Source of the DNA: RAM1 sp050247515
GTDB lineage: Bacteria > Pseudomonadota > Gammaproteobacteria > Burkholderiales > Burkholderiaceae_C
Length of the DNA: 64,000 nt
Assembly (NCBI GenBank): GCA_050247515.1
Contig: JBFWUB010000004.1
Coordinates: 1 to 64,000 of the forward strand
Reading direction: 5' to 3'
Below the pieces are notes generated by a model. That model did not search any database and had not been told where the DNA came from. It saw only the letters and a list, made by a program, of their open reading frames with translations. This document shows, piece after piece, positions 1-5,436 of the stretch (its first letter is position 1; each line of letters opens with the position of its first letter). Made by a program: the position numbers and the translations under genes.

Positions 1-98
1 ACAAAAGCGGTGCGGTTTGCGCTGCAAGGCGCGCTAAACCCAGCGCGATCTGGCTGCGCGCGTCGCGTTCGTTTCACTCGTCGAGTGTCGTGCGATGA

Positions 99-410
99 AT
101 TCACGACTTAATCAGACCTTCCCTAGATCAAATATATGTGCAAGCAAAGCGGTATGCGGATGCAAAGGTGTCTGCTGGTGAGATCCGCGACTTCTATGGA
201 GCGCTTGCGACGTTCAAAGCATCTAAAGGATTGTTTGTCACGACGTCTTCATTCTCACCAGCGGCAAGAGAAGCGGCATCAAGGCTGCCCAACAAAATTG
301 TGCTCGTTGATGGTCGCGAGTTGACTCGTTTGATGATTCGGTTTGATATCGGTTGCCGGGTCGAGGAGGCAATCCATATCAAAAAGATTGATGAAGAATT
401 TTTCGAGTAA
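99..410 (+). pseudogene. mrr: 5'-truncated Mrr-type restriction endonuclease remnant
   Basis: The reading frame is open from just after a TGA at 96-98 and ends at 410. From about position 123 it reads like the C-terminal part of Mrr-family type IV restriction enzymes: a LDQIYVQAKRYA strand carrying the QxK half of the PD-(D/E)xK site, then GLFVTTSSFSPAAREAA and a tail ending IKKIDEEFFE. Intact family members are about 300 residues with an N-terminal winged-helix domain and an upstream catalytic aspartate; neither is present, and the seven codons before LDQIY do not look like the family. A GTG at 138 could start a 90-residue peptide, but it would lack half the active site. I read it as a decayed gene whose 5' end was lost by deletion or rearrangement. 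The base composition is AT-richer than most of the window. Confidence 0.7.
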
Positions 411-487
411 GAGTCCGCACTTCAATCTGTACAGTGTGAATTTTCCTATAGGCTGAGTCGCAGCGAATTTCTGATGAGCCCGAGCAA

Positions 488-874
488 ATGAATCGTTGGA
501 ATATTCCTTTGGCGCTGGAACTGGAAGTAGCAGCCCGCGACTTGCACTGTGTTTACTGCGGCGTTTCATTTTTGGAGAGTGACGCGCCATATCGTCAACG
601 ACCATCGTGGGAACACATCACCAACGATGTCAACATCGTCACACGATCGAATATCGCGCGGTGTTGCATCAGCTGTAACGCAAGCAAGGGTGCGAAGTTG
701 CTCAAGCACTGGCTTGGATCGCGCTACTGCGAACGCAGGGGCATTTCGGCGAGTACCGTAGCGCAAGTGGTACGGGACGCGCTGATTGATGATGAGCCGA
801 ACGCCGATCAGACCGCCGCGAATATTGAAATCCTGCCTTCTATCAGTCGCTCTTCCGACGATGATTCCAACTAG
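488..874 (+). CDS. HNH endonuclease-like protein
   Basis: This 128-residue protein has the hallmarks of a zinc-stabilised HNH fold. There is a CVYC knuckle at residues 21-24, a WEHI segment with the candidate general-base His at 43, and a second knuckle with a following Asn in CCISCNASKG (Cys60, Cys63, Asn64). The C-terminal half is helical and acidic with no recognised domain. It lies 77 bp after the Mrr remnant in the same orientation and shares its lower GC, so the two may come from one acquired defence or restriction cluster. The ribosome-binding site is weak. HNH domains of this size occur in restriction enzymes, phage proteins and stand-alone nucleases, so the target cannot be named. 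The nuclease assignment is good; the biological role is open. Confidence 0.72.
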   Translation: MNRWNIPLALELEVAARDLHCVYCGVSFLESDAPYRQRPSWEHITNDVNIVTRSNIARCCISCNASKGAKLLKHWLGSRYCERRGISASTVAQVVRDALIDDEPNADQTAANIEILPSISRSSDDDSN

Positions 875-890
875 TCTAGTCGTCGTCTTC

Positions 891-1223
891 CTATGCAGTT
901 TTATTTCCGGGGTTTGTGGCCATTCGTCGAATGGCCAATCGATGCGCAGGTTTGGAGTGGCCATATAAGAAAATCAATTCCGCCACATCATCCTCCGGCG
1001 CATACAAAAACGCCGCCGACACCCCCAGCACCTTCGCCAGGTTTTGCGCCGTCAGGTAATCCGGCATATGCACGCCCAGTTCATAGCGGTTGATCCGCGT
1101 GCTGGCCACAAATTCGTCAATACCGGCCTGAATGCCCAACTGCTTTTGCGACAGGCCCGCCGCCAGCCGGGCCTGCTTGAGCCGGGCTCCCCATTGTTTT
1201 GCTGAATTGTCTGTCTTGGTCAT
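891..1223 (-). CDS. XRE-family helix-turn-helix transcriptional regulator
   Basis: A 110-residue DNA-binding protein. Residues about 14-70 form a Cro/CI-type HTH (LKQARLAAGLSQKQLG, then a variant recognition region with INRYELGVHMPDY, then LAKVLGVSAAFLY). The C-terminal tail is short with no sensor domain. It is transcribed away from the small gene starting at 1316, and the 92 bp between the two start codons hold two matching palindromes, which is typical of a regulator controlling itself and its divergent neighbour. A perfect 9-bp inverted repeat at 918-936 lies inside the last codons. DNA binding is secure from the sequence; the operators and autoregulation are inferred. Confidence 0.82.
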   Translation of the reverse strand: MTKTDNSAKQWGARLKQARLAAGLSQKQLGIQAGIDEFVASTRINRYELGVHMPDYLTAQNLAKVLGVSAAFLYAPEDDVAELIFLYGHSKPAHRLAIRRMATNPGNKTA

Positions 1224-1243
1224 CGCAGCCCTGTCCGTGTGGG

Positions 1244-1258
1244 CTACGAGATTCGTAG
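1244..1258. promoter_or_regulatory. Operator-like palindrome 1 (XRE divergent region)
   Basis: CTACGA-GAT-TCGTAG is a perfect 6-bp inverted repeat with a 3-bp spacer. It lies 21 bp upstream of the XRE gene start and 57 bp upstream of the divergent gene's start. It matches the second palindrome at 1278-1292 at the outer half-site positions. Confidence 0.55.
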
Positions 1259-1276
1259 TTTTTGTATGATTCAGAT

Positions 1277-1293
1277 ACTACGAATTACGTAGT
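1277..1293. promoter_or_regulatory. Operator-like palindrome 2 (XRE divergent region)
   Basis: ACTACG-AATTA-CGTAGT is a perfect 6-bp inverted repeat. Aligned as CTACGA-N3-NCGTAG it repeats the first palindrome with one change, and the two centres are 34 bp apart, about three helical turns. A TATGAT hexamer at 1265-1270 between the two could be the -10 element for the rightward gene. Confidence 0.55.
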
Positions 1294-1315
1294 ACGTGTT
1301 TCATCAGGGGGAGCC

Positions 1316-1651
1316 ATGCAGTGCACATACACGCCATACCTGCCGGGGGCGCTGGTCTTCAATGGTCTGGCCTGCCGCGTCAACGGCAACGCCATCAAGA
1401 GCGAGGGCCGGGTGACGGTCAGTGAACAGGGGTTGATGTACCTGGCCGCAGGCGGTGCGCCGTTGTGGGTAGACAGGGCGCAGCTGCTGGGCGTGCGGCG
1501 GGGCAAGTTTGGTTTCTTGCCGACGGTGGTGGTCCTGCTGCCGCAAGACAGGGTCTTGGAGTTGATCGCCGTGGATGCCTGGGCGCTGGGCGAGGCCTTG
1601 CGTGCCATCGCCCAGAGTTCAAAGCTCGATCAGTTCGACGCGAAGCAGTAA
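1316..1651 (+). CDS. Small conserved-looking protein, unknown function
   Basis: A 111-residue protein with no signal peptide or clear membrane span. I chose the ATG at 1316 because a strong AGGGGGAG ribosome-binding site sits just before it; an in-frame ATG at 1262 would place coding sequence across the operator palindromes. The middle reads as alternating strands (GLMYLAAGG, LWVDRAQLLGV, FLPTVVVLLP) followed by a helix (AWALGEALRAIAQ), which resembles a small PH-like beta barrel, but that is only a fold impression. It is divergent from the XRE regulator, which probably controls it. Its last 22 bp overlap the convergent lipoprotein gene. Confidence 0.6.
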   Translation: MQCTYTPYLPGALVFNGLACRVNGNAIKSEGRVTVSEQGLMYLAAGGAPLWVDRAQLLGVRRGKFGFLPTVVVLLPQDRVLELIAVDAWALGEALRAIAQSSKLDQFDAKQ

Positions 1652-2313
1652 AGCCGCCCCGACCCGCCCGTCCTCACCAACGCCTCCTGGCTGCACCCGG
1701 CTGACTGGTGGCTGAAGTTCCAGCTCTTGGCCCAGTTGTCGGGCAGGGGGCCGATGCGGTCGTGGTGGCCCACGATGGCCGATCCGTCGGTGCTGCTGGT
1801 CCAGCTCTTGCACGTGGTGTCCGTCTGCGGTGCAAACGCCGTGCCGTCGGCGCGGCTGCCGGTCAGGATGTCGTGCTCATTCGGCGTGTCGCCGCGGCCT
1901 TTGACCACTTCGCCTTTGTCGGTCAGCGCGGTGTCCTTGCTGATGTGGTTGCCGTTGTGCAGGTGGTCCACATCGCGGGCAATCAGCACGCCCTTGGCGT
2001 TGTACCAGGGGCCTTTGCCGATGCGGTCGCGCGCGTTCACGCCCGGCACGCCGGCCGCCGTGGCGCTGGGGAAGGTGCCCGGCGTGCTCAGGTACGCACG
2101 CCAGGTCTTGCCGCCCGCACCGGCAGCGGTGGCCAGGCGCTGGCACAGCGCGTCGGCGCCGGCCAGGCCGCCCAGGTCTGCACCCTTGCCGCTGCCGGTG
2201 CTGCTGATGAAGAACGTCATGGGGCCGGTGCTGGGCAGGCTGGCGCAGGCGCCCAGCAGGGCTGCAGCTGTGGCAGCAGCGGCGGTGGCGGCCAGGGTGC
2301 GGATACGGATCAT
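1630..2313 (-). CDS. Lectin-like (endostatin/collagen-NC10-type fold) lipoprotein
   Basis: The 227-residue product starts with a basic n-region and a long Ala-rich hydrophobic stretch ending in the lipobox LGAC, so Cys23 should be lipidated. The mature part begins MTFFISSTGSGKGADLGG and has GADALCQRLA, WRAYLST and GPWYNAKGVLIA, the pattern of small proteins annotated as lectins or DUF1554-like in proteobacteria, where a C-type-lectin-like fold is held by disulfides. Further cysteines lie near CKSW, AGCSQ and LYCFASN at the end. A GAAAGGACC ribosome-binding site precedes the ATG. It is likely anchored at the cell envelope facing the periplasm or surface. Ligand unknown; the lectin label rests on fold resemblance only. 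Confidence 0.65.
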   Translation of the reverse strand: MIRIRTLAATAAAATAAALLGACASLPSTGPMTFFISSTGSGKGADLGGLAGADALCQRLATAAGAGGKTWRAYLSTPGTFPSATAAGVPGVNARDRIGKGPWYNAKGVLIARDVDHLHNGNHISKDTALTDKGEVVKGRGDTPNEHDILTGSRADGTAFAPQTDTTCKSWTSSTDGSAIVGHHDRIGPLPDNWAKSWNFSHQSAGCSQEALVRTGGSGRLYCFASN

Positions 2314-2427
2314 TTCAGGGTCCTTTCGGTATTGCTTTTGCCTTGAATGGCCGGGCAGCCCCAGCGCCAGCCCATGCTATGCCGGTTGTATTTGCAGGCC
2401 ACCTAGCAAACACCCGTAGTCCATCCC

Positions 2428-2444
2428 GTTCAGCTTCCATTCAC
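2428..2444 (+). promoter_or_regulatory. Candidate response-regulator box 1 (GTTCAG-N5-ATTCAC)
   Basis: Two related hexamers, GTTCAG and ATTCAC, are spaced 11 bp apart centre to centre (one helical turn), 54 bp before the start of the PepSY gene. The same pair with the same spacing occurs at 4860-4876, 60 bp before the next transcription unit. The tandem arrangement fits an OmpR/PhoB-type dimer site. Confidence 0.5.
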
Positions 2445-2498
2445 CCGTGCTGGGGCAAGATCGCGCCATCCCCACTTTGAATAACCCCCGGTAGTACC

Positions 2499-2750
2499 AT
2501 GCCTGCCATGCCCTTCCAATCGCTTCGCCCGCTGCTGCTGGCCGCGCTGACCGCGCTGGCGCTGGCCGGCGCGCCTGCGGTCTGGGCCGATGTGGGGCCC
2601 GACCAGGCCGCCGCCGTGGCTGCCCAGGCCACGGGCGGGCGCGTGCTGTCGGTGGACCGTGCGGGCCGCGCCTGGCGGGTCAAGGTGGTCACGGGCCGCG
2701 GCGAGGTGCGCGTGGTGATGGTTGACGCGGCCACCGGCCGGCCGATGTAG
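2499..2750 (+). CDS. Small periplasmic PepSY-domain protein
   Basis: An 83-residue protein with a signal peptide of about 30 residues ending AVWA, followed by a single PepSY-like unit: an AAAVAAQATGGRVLSVD helix-strand and RAWRVKVVTGRGEVRVVMVD strands, ending in ATGRPM. Such one-domain PepSY proteins are often the first gene of PhoPQ-type operons and are thought to sit in the periplasm and influence the sensor or bind peptide or metal. The response regulator starts 15 bp downstream and the kinase overlaps that, so the three genes form one operon. The ribosome-binding site is poor, and Met4 is an alternative start. Confidence 0.75.
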   Translation: MPAMPFQSLRPLLLAALTALALAGAPAVWADVGPDQAAAVAAQATGGRVLSVDRAGRAWRVKVVTGRGEVRVVMVDAATGRPM

Positions 2751-2765
2751 CGGCACCCCCAGCCC

Positions 2766-3461
2766 ATGCGCCTGCTGCTGGTTGAAGACGACGCCCCCCT
2801 GCGCCTGAGCCTGGCCCTGCGGCTGGAGGCTGACGGCTTTCGCGTGGATCAGGCGGCGGATGGGCAGGACGGCTTGTTCCAGGCGCGAGAATTTCCCGTG
2901 GACCTGGCCATTGTGGACCTGGGCCTGCCCAAGCTCAGCGGCACGGCACTGGTGCAGCAGCTGCGCGCTGATGGCAAAACCCTGCCCATCCTGGTGCTCA
3001 CCGCCCGCAGCAGCTGGCAGGACAAGGTGGCCGGCCTGGAAGCCGGCGCCGACGATTACCTGACCAAGCCGTTTGAATACCCGGAGCTGGCCGCGCGCAT
3101 CAAGGCGCTGCTGCGCCGCGCCATGAAGGCGGCCACGGATGTGGTGGCGTTTGGGCCCGCTTCTGCGCCCCTGGCCATTGACCTGGCCGCCCAGGCCGTG
3201 ACGCTGGCCGGCGCGCCGCTGGAGCTCACGGCGTTTGAATTCCGCTTGCTGGAGTTTCTGGTGCGCGAACGCGCCCGCGTGGTCAGCAAGCAGGAGCTGG
3301 CTGACTACCTGTACCCCCACGACCAGGACCGCGACAGCAATGTGCTGGAGGTGCTGATCGGCCGGCTGCGCCGCAAGCTGGACCCGGCGGGCACGCTGCA
3401 GCCGATCGAGACGCTGCGCGGGCGGGGCTACCGCTTCACGCCGCAACCCACGGTGCAATGA
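2766..3461 (+). CDS. OmpR/PhoB-family response regulator (PhoP/QseB-like)
   Basis: A 231-residue two-domain regulator. The receiver has the acidic pocket Glu7/Asp8/Asp9, phosphoacceptor Asp51 in AIVDLGLPK, Thr79 in LVLTA and Lys101 in YLTKPFEYPE. The C-terminal winged helix covers about residues 130-227 (LTAFEFRLLEFLV, VLEVLIGRLRRKL, LRGRGYRF). It is preceded by a PepSY gene and overlaps the sensor kinase start by 4 bp, so the kinase is its evident partner. It probably binds the tandem GTTCAG/ATTCAC boxes found upstream of its own operon and upstream of the gene at 4937; that link is inferred. Confidence 0.9.
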   Translation: MRLLLVEDDAPLRLSLALRLEADGFRVDQAADGQDGLFQAREFPVDLAIVDLGLPKLSGTALVQQLRADGKTLPILVLTARSSWQDKVAGLEAGADDYLTKPFEYPELAARIKALLRRAMKAATDVVAFGPASAPLAIDLAAQAVTLAGAPLELTAFEFRLLEFLVRERARVVSKQELADYLYPHDQDRDSNVLEVLIGRLRRKLDPAGTLQPIETLRGRGYRFTPQPTVQ

Positions 3462-4816
3462 CGGTGCTGTCCATCCGCGCGCGGCTGATCGGGGCGGGGG
3501 CCCTGGTGCTGGTGGCGTTCCTGGCGGTGGCGGGCGTGGCGCTGCAGCGCGCCCATGCCGACAGCGTGCGCGCCGCGCATTACGCGCGGCTGCAGGGCAC
3601 GGTGTACCTGCTGCTGGCCGGCGCCGAGCTGGACGCCCAGGGCGCGCTGGTCATGCCGCCCGATCTGGCCGAGCCGCGCCTGGCGCTGCCGGGCTCGGGC
3701 CTGTATGCCAGCGTGCTGCATGTGCCCAGCGGCGTGCGCTGGCAATCGGCGTCGGCGGTGGGCCTGAGCCTGCCGTTTGCGCGCGGCGCGGCAGTGGGTG
3801 AATGGCGGTTTGAAGAAGTGCAGGGCGCGCCGGGGCAGGGCGGGCGTGGTGCCTACCTGGCGGCCAGCTACGGCGTGCGCTGGGCGGGCGCGGGCGGCGG
3901 CGGCGTGCCGCTGGTGCTGAGCGTGCTGGAAAGCCGCGCCACGCTGGACCGCGAATCGCTGGCCTTCAGCCGAACGCTGTGGGGCTGGCTGGCCGGCGCC
4001 GGCGTGCTGCTGCTGCTGGCCCAGGGGCTGCTGCTGCGCTGGGGCCTGCAGCCGCTGCGCCGCGTTGCCGGCGAAATCGCCCGGGTCGAAAGCGGCGCGC
4101 AGGCCGAGCTGCAGGGCCGCTACCCGGCCGAGCTGGCCGGCCTCACCGGCAACCTCAACACCCTGATCCGGCAGGAGCGTGTGCGCCAGACGCGCTACAA
4201 GGAGGCGCTGAGCTTTCTGGCCCACAGCCTGAAAACACCGCTGGCCGTGCTGCGCAATGCGCTGGGCCAGCCCCCCGGCGCGGCGCAGGATCTGCCCGCC
4301 ACCGTGGCACAGCAGGTGGACCGCATGGACCACATCGTGCAGCACCAGCTGGGCCGCGCCATGGCCAGCGGCGCCGCGCGGTTTGTGCCGCGCCTGGCGC
4401 TGGCCCCGGTGGCCCAGCGCGTGCGTGAATCGCTGGCCAAGGTGTATACGGGCAAGGGGGTGCAGGTCACGCTGGATTGCCCGGCCGACTTGGCCTGGCG
4501 CATCGACGAAGGCGATGCATTCGAGCTGCTGGGCAACCTGATGGACAACGCGGTGAAGTGGGCGGGCGCGCAGGTGACGGTGCGCCTGTGGCACGAAGGC
4601 CCCGCGCTGCGCCTGCGCGTGGACGACGACGGCCCCGGCTTCACCGACACTCAGGCCGTGCTGCAGCTGCATGTGCGCGCCGACGAAAAAGTGCCCGGCC
4701 ACGGCGTGGGCCTGGCCGTGGTGAACGACCTGGTGGCCAGCCACGGCGGCACCCTGGTGCTGGGCCGCGCAGACCTGAGTGGGGCGCGGGTGGATGTGAC
4801 TTTGCCGGGCGTTTGA
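3458..4816 (+). CDS. Membrane sensor histidine kinase (PhoQ/QseC-like)
   Basis: A 452-residue kinase with transmembrane segments at about 10-30 and 175-195 enclosing a periplasmic sensor region of about 145 residues rich in Gly and Ala. A HAMP-like linker (LQPLRRVAGEIARVESG) follows, then the dimerisation helix with phosphoacceptor His256 in LAHSLKTPLAVL, the N box at 360-364 (GNLMDN), and G boxes DDDGPGF and GHGVGLAVV. The HSLKTPL box instead of HELRTPL is the form seen in PhoQ-type kinases. It overlaps the regulator gene by 4 bp and must be translationally coupled. The signal is unknown; divalent cations or envelope stress would be usual for this class. Confidence 0.88.
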   Translation: MTVLSIRARLIGAGALVLVAFLAVAGVALQRAHADSVRAAHYARLQGTVYLLLAGAELDAQGALVMPPDLAEPRLALPGSGLYASVLHVPSGVRWQSASAVGLSLPFARGAAVGEWRFEEVQGAPGQGGRGAYLAASYGVRWAGAGGGGVPLVLSVLESRATLDRESLAFSRTLWGWLAGAGVLLLLAQGLLLRWGLQPLRRVAGEIARVESGAQAELQGRYPAELAGLTGNLNTLIRQERVRQTRYKEALSFLAHSLKTPLAVLRNALGQPPGAAQDLPATVAQQVDRMDHIVQHQLGRAMASGAARFVPRLALAPVAQRVRESLAKVYTGKGVQVTLDCPADLAWRIDEGDAFELLGNLMDNAVKWAGAQVTVRLWHEGPALRLRVDDDGPGFTDTQAVLQLHVRADEKVPGHGVGLAVVNDLVASHGGTLVLGRADLSGARVDVTLPGV

Positions 4817-4859
4817 AACGGCTTGTAAAAGCCGCCGCGCACGGGGTTTTGTGCAATCG

Positions 4860-4876
4860 GTTCAGGAAGCATTCAC
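4860..4876 (+). promoter_or_regulatory. Candidate response-regulator box 2 (GTTCAG-N5-ATTCAC)
   Basis: This has the same two hexamers and the same 5-bp gap as the box at 2428-2444; only the gap bases differ. It lies 60 bp before the ATG at 4937, and CATACG/ATACGT at 4891-4896 could be a -10 element. Confidence 0.5.
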
Positions 4877-4936
4877 GCTCCCCGGCGCACCATACGTTTC
4901 ATGCCAGACCAAGGCATGCAACCCAAGGAGCTGACC

Positions 4937-5347
4937 ATGAAAAGTACCTCTGCCACTGCCCGTATCGTCGCCGCTGCCGCCGTCGTGCTGGGCTGCCTTG
5001 CGGCCGCATCCGCCGCCCATGCGCGCAGTGACGTGCATTTCTCCATTGGCCTGAACGTGCCGGGCGTCTATGTGCAGCCCGCACCGGTCTACACCCGGCC
5101 CGCGCCGGTCTATGTGCAGCCGGCCCCGGTGTACGTACAGCCTGCGCCCGTGTACTACGGCGGCGGCCGCAACGGCGCCTGGGGCGACCGTGACCACGAC
5201 GGCGTGCCCAACATCCACGACCGCTACGACAACCGCCGCCACCACGGCCACCGCGGCCACCGCGGCCCTGGTGCCCACCGCGACGCCGACCGCGACGGCG
5301 TACCCAACCGCTACGACCGCGCGCCGGGCAACCCGTATTACCGTTAA
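4937..5347 (+). CDS. Secreted protein with VYxxPAP heptads and TSP3-like Ca-binding repeats
   Basis: A 136-residue exported protein. The start at 4937 has an AAGGAG ribosome-binding site; an ATG 36 bp earlier lacks one. The signal peptide ends near residue 29 (AAHA); Cys20 sits in a weak lipobox, so lipidation is possible but less likely. Residues 44-71 are four perfect-length heptads of the form VYxxPAP. Two thrombospondin type 3-like loops follow, DRDHDGVPN (84-92) and DADRDGVPN (116-124), each with the DxDxDG calcium pattern, separated by a His/Gly/Arg-rich stretch (101-115) that could bind metal. It follows the PhoPQ-like operon and carries a matching upstream box, so it may be that system's target. 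Function unknown, probably envelope-associated. Confidence 0.75.
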   Translation: MKSTSATARIVAAAAVVLGCLAAASAAHARSDVHFSIGLNVPGVYVQPAPVYTRPAPVYVQPAPVYVQPAPVYYGGGRNGAWGDRDHDGVPNIHDRYDNRRHHGHRGHRGPGAHRDADRDGVPNRYDRAPGNPYYR

Positions 5348-5436
5348 GCGGTCGGCCCCAGATGTGCAATTGGACTTTGCGCTTTCCCTCTGGTCGCCTT
5401 GCACTTCTGTAGTAGAGTGCCGGCCAGGGAGGAACC

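Noticed and set aside
1..120. Possible integron attC site or IS end at the left edge
   Set aside because: The region has GC-rich repeats but no GTTRRRY/RYYYAAC pair and no terminal inverted repeats that I could define.
1262..1315. Longer start for the small gene at 1316
   Set aside because: The extra 18 codons would run over the operator palindrome and lack a ribosome-binding site, whereas ATG 1316 has AGGGGGAG.
3428..4744. 438-codon open frame on the minus strand
   Set aside because: It is the shadow of the PhoQ-like kinase gene, with Ala/His/Gln-rich meaningless product.
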